A stretch of 64,000 nucleotides of DNA from Aptenodytes patagonicus. Its lineage: Eukaryota > Chordata > Aves > Sphenisciformes > Spheniscidae. This document shows positions 1 through 13,800 of this stretch, in pieces (position 1 is the first letter of the stretch; the number at the start of each line of letters is the position of its first letter). The DNA lies in contig NC_134958.1 of the NCBI RefSeq assembly GCF_965638725.1, positions 14,697,464 through 14,761,463 of the forward strand. Direction: 5' to 3'. The notes beneath the pieces were generated by a model, which was not told the DNA's origin, ran no database searches, and was given only the letters and a program-made list of their open reading frames with translations. The position numbers and the translations under genes were made by a program.

Positions 1-1679
1 CTCGGCAGCTTCAGCAGGGTTGTATCAATCTCAGCTGATTGCAGTGGTTATTATTTACAGCTCTCCCAAGTCACAGGTCAAGTGTGTGTTACAAAAAGGA
101 GGACAAAAGCAGGCAGCGAGGCAGCGTGTTGAGGGTGAGGTCATCCTGAAAAATGTCGTCCCATGAGTGCTGCAGACCGGGGGCAGGAGGCTTTGGCGGG
201 TGATTTATCCATGAGCTGTGGCTGGGGCAGAAGGCTGCCAAAAAAGAACTGTGCTGCTGTCAGTTGGCTCTCCTTTGGACACAGCCTCCCCGAAAGCCTC
301 AGTGTGGGCGTGTATACATGCACGCATGTGCTTTGATGGCTGGATGTGGCTCTGGGTGGTGGTGCCAGGACAGTGCTCACCCCGCGGGCTGCAGCATCTC
401 CACCATTCACTGTCCTGCCCTGCATGTGCTCCTCCGTGTGGCTTTGGCAGCCCAAACTCATGGTGCATCCTGCACCACAGCTGCAGAGGCTTTTCTCAAG
501 GGGAGAGGTGGGGAAAGGCTTTTCCCCCTGGCCAAGAGGTCCCTCTGGCAGCAGGGTGTTTTCTGCAGAGCCTCCACCGGCTGCATCGCTATTAAATCCC
601 ATTAGGCAGCTTGTAGAAGGGCATTTTTCTGCGTCTCTTTCATCTCACCGCTGACTATAAGAGCTGTAGGATAGTAAAGGTTTTACTCCAGAGATTTCTG
701 CTCAGCAGCTCGCCCAGCAATGCCCCTTGCATTGCCTGTGACCAAAGGATGCAGCCGGAGGCCACCAGGACGAAGCTGGCGCCCTTGCAGAAATTGGAGA
801 GTGGGAACCAGCAGAAGGGTGGAGATGTTCCTGCTTTTAACCTGTCTTGTCCCTGTGAACCACTTGGCACAGAGACAAAGCACCAGGAGGGCAAGCGGAG
901 ACATCCCGTGGAATTTGCGAGGTTGAAGCAAGCTGTCTCTCTGAGTTTGGGGTCTGCCAATGGTTCTGGACACAGTTGTCCTCACTTTGCCTTCTGTGGA
1001 AACTCTTGCCATTTCTTAGGTATCGCCTGACATCCCTAAGCCCTGAAAGAACAGGTATAATCCGGCAGCTTTTTTCTAAGGGAGAACAAGATTTGCCAAC
1101 TCTTTCTGTGATCTGTTTTTAGCTTTCTGCATGAACAGCCCTGGACTCGGTCTTAGGGCAGGAGCCAAGGTTTGCCTTGTGCTGGACAGACAGACACTGT
1201 GTCCCGCCAGCCCCAGGGAGGGGCTTTGGCTGCAGTCTGCTGCTTGTAATGCCCAGGAGCCCGTGTCCTAGCTGGACTGGTGTTGCTTACTTCCATCCAT
1301 CCATCCGTCCATCCATCCATCCTTGCATCCATCCAGTCCCAGGTGTCCCTGCTTTGCAGCTGCATATCCAGGGTCATTTTCCAGCCCAGTTAAGTTCCAT
1401 AGGTCTCATCACACACATGTCAGATTGAGACCAGTTGTCCAGCTCTGCTTTTCCCACCTGGGTACACTGGGAGCACTGGTGCCATTGGACTCCGTGAGGG
1501 CATCAGTACCTCAGCAGAAGTGGGCTCTCCACTTCCAGTTTCAGTGATGGTTTCATTTTCTTTCCCTTGTTTTTGGTGGCTCAAGCTTACCTTAGGGCCT
1601 CCTCTTGCCTGCTGGCAGAGGATGCTCGGTGGTTCGGTTCGATTTTTGTCTCGAGCCAGGCCCTTGCCTGTGTCCGCAG
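1..1679 (+). other. ADAMTS7 intron (left edge)
   Basis: No exon-like TSR sequence (CSxxCG, WxxW) was seen in any + frame. The only structured element is an ATCC microsatellite at 1291-1335. The open frames of up to about 150 codons on both strands have no recognisable domain. Confidence 0.6.
1291..1335. repeat. (ATCC)n microsatellite
   Basis: About ten imperfect copies of the tetranucleotide ATCC, interrupted by one GTCC and one TTGC. Intronic in ADAMTS7. Confidence 0.9.
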
Positions 1680-1806
1680 GGGTGCAGCGGCAGATCGTGC
1701 ACTGCGTGGAGAAGCTGGCCGGCATCGTGGAGGAGCGGTACTGCGACGCACTCACCCGCCCCGATGACCAGCAGAGGACATGCAGCGAGGAGCCCTGCCC
1801 GGCCAG
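1680..1806 (+). CDS. ADAMTS7: ADAMTS7 exon a: most of a TSR before the mucin domain
   Basis: Acceptor CCGCAG precedes 1680. The exon opens with two bases that complete a split codon, then reads [14 protein letters not shown] and [16 protein letters not shown], the Cys-rich end of a TSR. It ends AG (1805-1806), which joins the G at 2434 to make Arg. The donor GTCCGC is a weak match beyond the invariant GT. Length is 127 nt. Confidence 0.92.
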
Positions 1807-4800
1807 GTCCGCTGGATTTCACCTTGCTCCTTCTCAGCAAAGCTTTAATGTCCAAACTGCCCTAAGGGGGTGACTAGATTTGGGGGGGCCTCGGTCGCTG
1901 CTGTGCCCAGATTGCACCAGGACACGTGCAGCTATTTGCACCCCTGGTTTTGCACCTCTCCTCTCCTCCATACTTGAGAATGGGTCCCAGACCCTGCATT
2001 GGTCCTTGGGATCAAATCCCTGTGGTTGCCCAAGTGCCGCAGTGTGTTGCTTGCCCACAGACCACAAGCTGCACGGGAAGGCACCATCCTGGCAGAGCTG
2101 GGAGCTGTTCTCTGCCTCTGTGCAAATAACCATCCCCGGCACAACATGGGGACTAATCCATCCCTGACCCTCAATCTGGGCACCCTGACCTTGGGCTGAA
2201 ACACAAGCCTCAGCTGGGATCCTAATTCCCCCGTGACCCCAGGCCCCGCTGATCGTTACAGGCTGCTGAAGCCCACGTGCATCCGCTGTACATCTCCTGG
2301 CCCCAAACACCTCTCAGTTGGTGGTGGCTAAAACCCACCACCCTGCAGCACTCAGTGCGGTGGGGCACGGGACAGAGCCCGGCTCGTGGCCGCTCGCTCC
2401 GGCTGAGACATTTTCTCTTCCACGTTTCCCCAGGTGGTGGGTCGGCGAATGGCAGAAATGCTCGGCCACCTGCGGCCGGTCAGGGCTGATGAAGAGGACG
2501 GTGCTCTGCATCCAGAGCGTGGGGCTGGACGAGCAGAGGGCCTTGCAGCAAGCAGACTGCCAGCACCTCTCCAAGCCAGACACCACTGCGCCCTGTCACC
2601 GGGAGGTCCCCTGTCCCTCCCAGTGGGCCGTGGGGAACTGGTCTGAGGTGAGAAAGAGCATCGGGGAGGTCCCAGTGTCTTGCAAAGCTGGGGGAGCTGG
2701 GGACAAAGTGCCCTCAGACATCCTCAGCCTACCTGAGAGTGATGGGTGTGCTCCTGCTTACAGGGAAAATTCATGGATGTGTTTCTGTGGCTCACATTGT
2801 AACACCAGCTCACACTGATGGGAATTTAGTGGCACAGGGAGGTCTCAGAGTGAGGAAGGAGCTGTTTGACTCTGCCCCACCCTCTCTGAAGGATGCTCCA
2901 TGCTTGATTGCAAGGAGGGCAGAAACAAGAGGTTTTCAACCCTTTAATGTATTTTCCAGCACCACAAGCCTTCCCCTTTTGGGAAGATGGCAGAAGCCTT
3001 AAAGATAATTCTTGCCTGCTGAACCAGGGTGTTAGGGGCAAGCCGGGGTCGGGATGCACTGTGCATGTGTGTGCTGGCCAGTGGGCATCTGCTCCCCAGC
3101 AGTGTGACCTGGCGCTGGGGCAAAGCTGCCCCGTCTCTGCTGCAGGGGTGGGCAGAGACCACCTCAGCAATGCTCCCAGGGAACGGGGTGGGGCATCACA
3201 AATTTTTCAACAATTTTTTTAAAAAGAGTGGGAGAGATCAAAAAAAACCCCATGTATAAAATGCCATGGTGTGTGGACACCCTCTGTAGCCTTTATTTAT
3301 TTTTGTATTTCTGTGGATCAGCTTAACTGCAGGTTGAGGGTTTTAACCAGAAAATTGTAACTCCTAATTTAAGCAGCGGTTTCAGAAAGTGTTCAGTGTG
3401 AAGACAAGTATCGGGAGAGAAATGAGAGAGCCTGGGAACTGAGCTTGTTGCTAAGAAACAAACAGAATAAAAATGCGAACAGAAAATTTGAAGGTTAAAT
3501 GAGAGCTATTTAGAAATATTTTTCTAGGGGCCCACAAAAGCCACAATTGCAGGGCTGAGAAAGAAGGCTGCAATAGTTTAAAGGGAAAATCATGAATTGC
3601 CTGCAGGTCTGTGCTGTGCACAGAGCCAGCCCAAGCTGTCACAGTCGTCCTCTGTGGTGTTGACATCGATGGATCTGTGAGCTCAGGAAAAATGTGCTTG
3701 AGATTTTGAGATATCTGTAATTTTTCTGTCCTTTCACTTAAAGTGAGAGCTCTCCTTCTTCTCCATTTCCACTACCACCAGTAAGTAGAGAAATTTGCGG
3801 GGCTTGGAAGCTTCCCAGAAATGTGGTCCTTCTGTCCAGCGATAATAATAGGGGGTGGTTGCTTTTTTTGTATTTGCAAACCCTCCGGCAGGGCAGCACG
3901 TACGCCTGTCTGGCACAGGCAGCACCCGGGCAGCCTGCGAAGCCAAAGGGGTTATTTGTGGTTTGGGTAGCCCAACAAAGTGCTTAAACACTGGGACTTA
4001 GTGCCTTCAGAAGGACCCTAAAGCAATGTATATCCAGCTCTATGGACTTCCCAAAGAAGTTATCGGTGCACTCAGAGGCATTATTTGTTGTCTATTAATA
4101 CATGAGGGTCTGCATACAGGAGCATCTGTCTGCTGCTGGACAGAGCACGTCCCACCATGCAGCCTGCTGTGATGCTTCCTGCAGTCGTGTGCTTGATGCT
4201 GAACTCTCCTGCAAGCTCTGGGTGTTCCTCCATGAGGCTCCTAATAGCCATCATTTCTTATCTTGTGTCCCGGAGGCTTTCCTGATAACCAAGCCTTGGC
4301 AAACAAGCCCCCTCCTTCCCCCTGCAAGAGCTTCGATACTTGGAATTTATCTCCTGGATAGAGCTGGAGGCGTTTGCTGAGAAATTTTAGCTTAAGGTGC
4401 ATGCTGCAGGAGTTGACGTCTGTTTTCCCTGATTTGGCCATCCCAGTAGGGTGAAGCAGCTTGCTTGCACCCCTCCTGCAGATGTTAATGTGCGGTAATG
4501 TTTTATTTCAGCAACGTAGTGTAGCTGGTGGAAATGCCTGGCAGTGGCCATGTGGTGTTATGAACTGTCCCTCCAGCTGGGCACAGTCCTCAGGGTCGCT
4601 TCTGCTCCTACCTGGCATTGCCTGGGAGACACGGAGCTGGGGAGGCTGGCCCCAGCTGCTGGGTCAGCATCCCCTTCGGACAGCCCCTGCCTGTGAGAAG
4701 ACGTCCCACAGGGTGGGCATCCATCTGGGAGCCCACCAGGACTGGCATGGGGAGCGGGGCTGGTCCCGAACAGGCACCTGGCCCTTGTGAGAACTGAGCA

Positions 4801-7800
4801 AAGACGAGAAAGGCTCAAAATACAGGAGTATATACTGTTTGGGGAGCACATCTCCTGGCCAGCCCAGCAGCTCTGCCTGTTCACCTTAACCTCTTAATTT
4901 CCATGTGCTAGTGGCTGTGCATCAAACCCTTGCCTCAGGCCATCTGTTTTCATCTAAATAGCAGGGTTTTCATTTTATTCAAAATAGCATTTATTCATTT
5001 ATTCAAAATAGCATTTTCAGCAGAAATCCCCCTCTATTGGGTTTGTTTGCCTTGTTGACCATTTGTTCTCCTTGGCTGGGTTGTATAACAAGTGTGTATA
5101 ACACACTTTGATGTATGTGACTAACGCCCTGTGTGTCTGTCACCACAAACTGCAGCGGCCTGTGGCTTGTGCAGCCCACATGTGATGTTAGTAACGCTAT
5201 GATTTACTTATCCAGCAGAAAATTTTGCTGTCCTTCTTTCCAGCTTGTGGGTTTCTTTTATACTGAACAATCTCAAAGAGACCATTATGGTGGAGGAGGG
5301 GGTGTCCTCAACAAAGCTCCTTATTGACCCTTGCTTTTTCCCTACTAGGACAACACCCATGTTGTTATCCCCTGCTTCAAAAAATTCTCTTCTAGAAGAA
5401 GAGATGTAATTCATGGCGATAGGTCATAGAAGAGAGCTATTAGATCATCTTACCCAATGCCCTTCACAATGTCCATCTCCTGGGAAAATTGTTTCTGGCT
5501 GGAGTGCAGGTCAAGGATCACCCCAAGCAAAGTACCCTGCAATACCAACCCTGCACTGGGATGGTCTTTAATGGGGAGACAGCCCCGGAGGTAGACTGGG
5601 CCAGTAATAACACTGCTTACCAGTGTGACCGGTACCCCCTGCTCTGACCTCTAATATAGGGCACCCCATGCCCCAGCTGGGACTGGCACAGATGTCTCGG
5701 GACCCAGGTGGGTGGTGGGAGCACAGCAGAGCGGCATGGAGCCCCTTCTCCCTACGCCCAAAGCATCACGGCGCATGGGGCGGTTGAGTGCCCACTTGGA
5801 GGGGCACACCGGTGAGGGGCACAGCCACTGCCGCAGCACTGCTGCTGGCCCCTTCCCCGCTCCTCCTGCTGCACCCTGTGTCGCCCACGCTCCTGTCCCT
5901 GACATTTGTGTCTCTTTTCCTTTCCCAGTGCTCCGCGACTTGTGGAAACGGGACACAGAGGCGTCCTGTTTACTGCAGCAACAGCACTGGAGCTGCTTGT
6001 GACCCTGCAGAAAGACCCAGCTCGGCAACTATTTGCTCCGTGCTGCAGTGCCAGGAGAAATTAGACAACGCCAACATGGACTGGTCTGGCAGTGGGTCAT
6101 CCAGCAGAGAGATATTTAATGAAATACATTACATCCCCAGCAACCAAATTGCTAAATTTAACCCCTTAATTCCAAATATTCCGGAGTCCAGTGATGTCAA
6201 TATCATCACTGAGGAGGACTTCTCAGCCAGAAAGGGAAATGTCTTTGTTGATGATTTTTACTACGATTATAATTTTATCAACTTCCACGAGGATCTGTCT
6301 TACTATCCCTTCACGGAGAAAGAGACCAAAGGCGAGGGGCATAAGCCAGAGCTGAGCACCAACGATGTGGAGGGGTCCCATGAGATACCCACTGATGTCC
6401 TGCACACCATCAAGCTGGGAGAAGGAGCAAGTGAGGACCATCTGGTGACCAGTGAAGCAAACACTTCTGCTCCTGTGTACGGTGAAGGAGAGACGGAGCC
6501 TGGGGGTTTAGCCATGAATGACCTCCTGAGCATGGTCCCTGAGGATGTGGGGACAACCACTCCCAACCACACCATCCCTCACCTCTCAGCTGAGCCGGAG
6601 AATGCAACACTTGTGCCCCACTCTGAGGACCAGCTGCCCACACAGAGCACCACGAGTCACGACTCTGCAAACAGCCACAACCACCCACCCCTGGATGAAC
6701 GCCCAGGAGTCGTGCCGACAAGGACCGGTCCTGGGCAGGATGCTCCAGCCAGCAGCCTTGCTCCCTGGGCTCCTTACCCAGCTGATCCCTCCCCGCCGCT
6801 GCCCGCTGGCAGGGGCAGTGCTGGCGCAGCTGATGCATCTGACAGTCTGGGAGAGCCGGGGAGCAGCGGTGAGGGGCATACAAGCACAGAGAGGCTGAGT
6901 AACGCTGGCACTGAGGAGCATGACGTGTCCGGCTCTGCAGGGAGAGGCCGTGAAGACTCAAGGGAAATGGGTTTTGTCATCACCAGTAATGCTAACGATG
7001 CTGCCCCCAAGACCAAGGAGCAGGAAGGGTGGGCAGAAATGCCGGAGGGGACGGCGGGCACGCACTCAGTGCCAGTGGCCGACAAGCAAGCCCATGGGAC
7101 AGAAAGGGCAGATCTTTCCTTCCCCACCGCACAGGGACCGGGGGGGGAGATGGGAAGGAGTGCTGGCAGCACCCGTCCCACTGTGAGTCCCTATCCCATT
7201 GGTGCTGACAGGGGCCCCGTGGGGCAGGCAGGGCACCAGCCAGAGCTCCGCACCCCCGTGTCCCTGCCCTTGGCCCCCTTGGTGGCCACTACAGCTTTTC
7301 CAGCAGCAGTGTCCTTGTCCCCCGCCATGCCTGGGCCAGCCACCCAGCTCACCTCCAGCGGCCTCACCCAGCAAGATGCCCTGGCACCAGCTGTGCCCAC
7401 AGTCCCAGCTCACAGCCCTCCCGTGCACCCGGCAGGAGCATCGCCCTCCAAATCCCCCCCAGTGTGGTGGACCGTGGGGGTGTCCCACCACCCGGAGACA
7501 GCATCACCCCGTGCACAGCAGACCTCCCACGGGGCCCCGCTCAGCAGCACCACGCCGGGGGAGCGCTTGCCGTGGGCAACCCCGGGGACATTTACTTTCA
7601 GTGATGGGGAGCACGAGTTATCTCAGCCTACCCCCCCGCCACTCTGGGAGAAGGAAGACATGGAGAAGGAGGAGGCTTTGCTTCTGCCATCAACCACCAT
7701 GGCAGCCACTGTGATGCCCAGCTGGGAGGTTGGGAACTGGAGCGAGGTATGTGTTGAGTCCCATTAAAAGCATGATGTGGCTAGTACGGAGGTGAGAGAC

Positions 7801-10800
7801 CTGTCCCTCTCCTGGCTGGTCTCTGGGGCATGGCTCTTTGCATGCAAAAAAATGTGCATGGCTCACATATGCTCCAACTGCCACTCCGTCCTGTCCCGCT
7901 CCCTTGGGCACCAGCCACGGCAGCAGCTCCTTGTGCTCTGCAATGCTCGGCTCAGCCCGGCCCGGCACATTTCTAAGCAGCCCGTTTGCTGCCTTAGCAC
8001 ACCTCCCGGCTCCAGGAGGGCTGGTTCCCCTGTGTACGGCATTCCCCTGCTCTGCAGGGAGGGTTCTGGGCAGTGGGTGCTTGGGCAGCGGTGGCAGTAC
8101 ACGGCGGGCAGGGAAACATGCTTCTCACCCGAATCCCTGCCCACTCTGGAGGAGCAGGCAAGCACAGAGCCCCCACGCCGGGACTGAGCACCCAGTGAGG
8201 CCCCCCGGCACAGGAGCAAGCTGCTGCCATTTTATAGGAGAGAGTATCTTAAAATATGCCACGAAATGACAGAACTCTGAATGTCAAGTACAAGGCGCAT
8301 CAAGGCTGCAAATTACCAAAGGGAAGGGGCTGTGCTGAATGAAGTGAATGGGGGATTATCAGCAATTATCAGCTATCCTCTTACTGCCTAGCTGTCCCGG
8401 GGCTGCTCTCTGCATAGCATTTGCAGTGACAGACAAATGGCTGCTGCAATTCACGGTAACGGGCTTTTATCAGAAAGCACAAAAATAACAAGCCTTCAGT
8501 GTCATGGTGCACCGGAGACTGAGCGTTGGGGGAGTCTTTTAAGAAGGCTGCACAAAGGACCCAGTAACGGTCAGGACAATACTTAATATCAGCAAAATAC
8601 AGTTCCACATGTGGGCTTTGTGAAAGGGCATTGAACATCACTCAAGCGCTGCCCGTGGAGCCGGGGTGTTGGAGGGAGCTCTGCCGCAGGGATGGGACGG
8701 TGGCAGCACCGTGACACAGAGGCACACGGGTGTGTTTTGAAAGCCCTGCAAAGGCTTTTAAGATGGAAAGGCTGCTACAAAATAAATCAGATCAGTCTGG
8801 ACAGCGAGGGGTGGATCCAAAAGAGGAGGTGGAGGCACTGCCTTTCAGGTGGAGAGGAACCTTTGCTGGAGCTTTTAACACTGAAAGAGCAGGGGACAGG
8901 CAGTGCTTGTGGAAGAAGGGCATGAAACAGAGCTTTATGAGACAGCGGTCAAACAGTTGAAGCCATTAGTGCTAATTAAGAGAGACCTAACAACAACAAA
9001 AAAGCTAAAGGCATACCCAGCCTCAGAGATCCCTGGTGCTGCCCCGTTTCCCACTGAGCTGCGGGCAGCCATGGCTGGGACGCTAGCATGGGGCGATGGT
9101 CATCGCTGCTGGAGTCCGGGGTTGCAGTGTGAGAATCCTCCTGGAAGCCAAAAGCTGAACAGGGAGAGAAAGGACAGTCCCAGCCAGACCAGAAACGACT
9201 GAAATGGGTTATGGAGGAGGGTTTTCCTCCTTCTTCCCCCAAACCGAGGGCTGCCTGATGTGCGACTGGTTCGAGAGGAGCCTCTCGCTATGGGGAGTTC
9301 TCCATGGGGCTGGGTCCCCTGCCAGGCAGTGCCAGGCACAGCCTCCAGGAAAGCTCCTCTCTCCGCATCATCCCGCAGCCCTGCCTGAGCACACCCCCAT
9401 TTTACTGGCACCCCTCCTGATGCCCACGGAGGGGGCGATGAGCTGAGTCCCCAGAGACCTTTCTGCCAGGCCACTGGGCTCCATCCTCAGCCAGAGCCAG
9501 CCACGGAGCATCAGGGGCATTAGGGGCATCAGGGGCATCAAGGGACAGCGTCGCTGGAGCTGGCCGGGTTGGAGAGGAGCATCAGTCTGCCTTGTGTGTT
9601 GCAGTGCTCAGCCACCTGTGGCGTGGGCGCGATCTGGAGGACCGTGCGCTGCAGCACCGGCAGCGACGACAGCTGCGCCGCTGCAAACAAACCCGTCCCT
9701 GCTCGGAGGTGTTCCCTGAGACCGTGTTCGTCGTGGCGCATGGGGAACTGGAGTAAGGTAAACAGACGTGCAGCTGGTAGGGAGGGTCCCGAAAAATCCA
9801 CAGAAAAATGAAGGCAGGTGGTGCCTGCCCTATGGCTAGAGCATTACCTGCTCTCAGGGCATGCTCTTGCCCCATGGCTCACAAAGGCAGAGGGTAAAGA
9901 TTTGCACTTGCCACAGAGTTCAAATTACTTCATCCCACAATAATCTTTTCATTTTACCTGCTCTTGGGCTGGTTAAAAAGCCAGGAATTTGCAAAAGCTA
10001 AACGAAGAGAGGTTTGAAAGTTTCTGGAAAACATTCTTGCCAATCTACACTACCAAGGTGTGTTTGCAGTGGGGTTGGGTGAATCCAGTATGTTCCATGG
10101 TGGGGAGCAACCCTCCTTGCTCTGGGTGGGCGCCATTTCTTGGCTGTGCAGATGGGACATCATCAGTTGTAAGGAAAGACTTTGTTGCTGTTGCAACTGG
10201 AAGCCGATTGCTTTCAGAAGGAAGTTAGTGACAGATTCAGAGCTGCACGGACTTTTCTCTAGCTTGGACTAGAGAAAGAGGTGAAAGGAGGTTGAGTATC
10301 AGCTCAGTCCAACACAAAGCGGAGTGTACCTCTGGGGTCACCTCCCTTTGCCAGAGGGATTCCCCCTGCACCAGCCCCTGCCACCCTTCCCTGGCATGAT
10401 GCTCGTGTCGTTTCCCAGTGCTCCAGGAGCTGTGGTGGGGGGATGAAGGTTCGGGATGTGCATTGTGTCGACACCAGAGACCAGAGGCTCCTACGGCCCT
10501 TCCACTGCCAGGCTGTCCTCTACAAACCGCCCGCGCAGCTCCCCTGCCAGAGCACACCGTGCCTGGACTGGTACACGTCCTCCTGGAGAGAGGTAAGGGC
10601 TGCTGGGGAGGGCGCTGAGCGGGGTGCACGGGGGGTAGCACTCGACCCCCAACTGTTGCAGCGGGGCTTCTCTCCTGGCTGGGCACACGCAGCCCATGGC
10701 TCCTGGGGAGAGGTGAGCGGGCACAGGCGGGAGCGCGCCACTCCTCTCGACGGGGCTCTTGCACGTAATGCAAGGAATGGGGGGAAAACCCCATGTTTCA

Positions 10801-13800
10801 CACCTGCAGTTATCTTTCCTCTCTCTCCCTGGAAGCATGTTCGGCCAGCACTTGGCATTTGCTTGCCCAGAGCAAATACTCAGTAGCTGCTGCTGGGCAA
10901 GCGTGCAGCCGGGGGGGAGCTGAGCTGCCTGCGGCCATGCAGACGCTTTGCTGGGGCCCCCCGATCGCTGCCAGCAGGGAGGCAGTGGGTGCAGCCTGCC
11001 TGTTCACACGCTTGCAAAATTTAAGCAGATACTTGCAGCGGGTCTGCTGGATCCTCCTGCCTCTGGGAACCTCCCAGCCAGTTTTGAGCACCAGGAAGGA
11101 AACCACCCGCTAATAGCAGCAGTAGCTGCAAAGCGGGGACTCCACCTGGGAAGCAGGTTTTGTGGGTGCTTATGTAGTTGTAGGGTGGGTTTGCAGTGTA
11201 TTTCCTTAAGACACCAATGCATGGAGCATGTCTGCTTTTCTCTTGCGCCACTGGCTTCCCCTTTCGACGGCTTGTGTCTCGGCAGTGCTCGGAGTCGTGT
11301 GGTGGCGGGGAGCAGGAGCGGCTGGTGACATGCCCAGAGCTGGGCCGCTGCGAGGAGGCGCTACGGCCCAATGCCACCCGGCCCTGCAACACGCACCCCT
11401 GCACCACCTGGGTGGTGGGCTCCTGGGGAGAGGTGAGCGGGCACAGGCAGGAGCACGCCGCTCCTCTCGACGGGGCTCTTGCACGTAATGCAAGGAATGG
11501 GGGGAGAAACCCAACCCTCAAAACCAAACTGGGGGCTACTGCAATAAAAATCTTCTGGGATCTGGTGCTGCCGGCACAGGGCGGCGTTGGGGGGTGGCTC
11601 TGCAGGGTGCAGGGAGCTGATGGGGCTGTCCTGCTCCCACAGTGCACGGCTCCCTGCGGCGGGGGCATCCAGCAGCGCCAGGTCAAGTGCATCAACACCA
11701 AGACGGGGCTGGCCGAGGAAGACAGCAGCCTCTGCGACCATGAGCCCTGGCCCGAGAGCACGCAGAAGTGCAACCTGCAGGACTGCGAGAGCTCTGGATC
11801 GGGTAAGCGACCGTCCTGCCCGTCCTGAAAGCTGAATGTTTTCTCTTCAGTGTGGTTATGCTCCCCAAGAGCCTGCGTGAGCTGTTTGGGATAAATGCTG
11901 TGTTTTGAGGACATGGTGATAATTGTGGAGATCGGTGTGAAAACCACCCAGCTCTCAGTTAAGGAATAGTACCTGGAGAGTGAGCGGCTCCTCTGTCATC
12001 AGTTTTATGGAGGAGCAATGCATCGTTCTCCATCACTGTCCTCTGCTGTGGCTGGAGACACTTTTCTACCATACAGCACCAGTGAGGGCTGATACAGCAA
12101 CACCCGGTTAGAAACTCGGGTGTGCAGAGTTTTTATGCTCATTGTGGGTCATGCAGCAACGTGACGAGGTACAGCACGGTGTCACTTGGCGTGCTGTGTG
12201 CTAGGGAGGTTTAAATGGCACCGTGTTAGTGGGCATTGGGTGGGCATGCTGTGCACTGGCTGGGTGGTCTGCTTGGTCTCTTCAAAGCCATGCCATGAAA
12301 CAAAGTAAAGGCCGTGTAAGAACACAGCCCATTTCTGGGTGCAGTAGCTGTAGATGTTTTTTCTAGCCAAGTTTAGACTCATTCTTTATTTTTCTTCTCC
12401 CCACCTTTCACTTATTGGTCCCCCCGGATAGTCTGGAGGAGGGCGCCAGCAATAACTGGCCATGCTGAAAGACGAGCTACACTCAATTAGTTTTTCCGGG
12501 GCAGGTCGTGCCCCGCGCTCTCCCAGCTGGCCGGCGGCGCGACGCCATCCTGCTCCTGGGAAGGGACCCCATGAAGGGCCATGCAGCCGGCGCCGGCGCA
12601 GCAGCACCCAGGGTGGGACAGGCTGGGTGCCAGGGGCGAGCCGGGGGTCTGGGCATGAGGAAGGGCGGTGGGCGCATGGTGCTTGCGGTTGCTGCCAAAT
12701 GGGGAGCTGGTGCCGACTGCAGCAAGGGGAGTGATGGGGGAGGAGGGAAAAACCAGTCAGCCTGCTAAAAAGCAATGTATCCGTGGGAAGATGGAGGGGG
12801 TGTTTTATACATGAATTGTGTAAGGCTAGCTTGGCTAATCAATAATTAAGTGGGAATGTTATAACAATCTATAAATGTCCAGAGCATTCAGCTCTCAAGG
12901 AATCGAGTGTGGTTTTTTACTGGCACGAATGTGAGCTGGGATGTGCTTGTCGGATGCAGCAGCGTCACCGAGCAAAGGGACCGCTGGCGCCTGCCTGAGT
13001 GACCACACCGGGGGGTGGTGCAGGGCGAGGGGACCTGGTTCAGGAGCAACGTGTAATTCAGAAAAAGGGAGCCGGAAGGAAATATCAAGCAATTAAGCTC
13101 TCTGACCACCAGAAAGCTGTTTAGTGACAAAGTCCCAGAACACAAAACTTTTGAAACAAGCCTGGGCTCACCATGAGAAAGTCAGATAAAAGAGCAGTTC
13201 TCCAGCATCTCTGGGTATGTCTGAGCAGATGCTCCAGCGAGTCAGTCCCATTTTAACCTGATCCATGCAGACTGTCTGCCAGCTTCATTTACCTGCTCTG
13301 CCTGCAGCTGCAGTGCTCGGCCGTGCAGCAGGTACTCAGTTGGCTTCTCCTCTCACCTTCACTTGGAGAGATATGTCCCATGGCACCAGGCAGTTCCCTA
13401 TAAGCCAGAAATCTGTGGGCTGCAAGGGTTAACAGCACTTAAAAGGAAAAGCAATACGAGAGGATTAGATGTCATTGATATTAGCATGTTAATCATTAAT
13501 CAACCTTATCTTTTTAATGTGCCTGTGCAAAAAAAGAAAGCTTTTTGACTGCCCAGAAAGAAACATTAGACCCTCAGGAGATTACTGAACAAAGAGAGGG
13601 CTGAGAGGTGGAGCGGTGCAGGCAGGAGGGCAGCAGGCAGCCAGTGCCTAGGGTGCAGGAGCCAGCCCCACAGCTGCTCCACACCTCCGTGCAGGTCCCC
13701 CTTTGCAGCCTGGGACACCCATTCTCATCCTTTCAGCTATTTATATTTGTCCTGTATCCAGCCATGTTCCTTCTAACACCTGTTCTGGAGAGGGCAGCAG

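Noticed and set aside
6410..6961. Antisense and alternate-frame openings across the mucin exon
   Set aside because: Shadows of a long GC-rich exon whose + frame clearly matches ADAMTS7.
11021..11947. 308-codon open frame antisense to two TSR exons
   Set aside because: It is the mirror of GC-rich coding sequence and the duplicated border, with no recognisable protein features.
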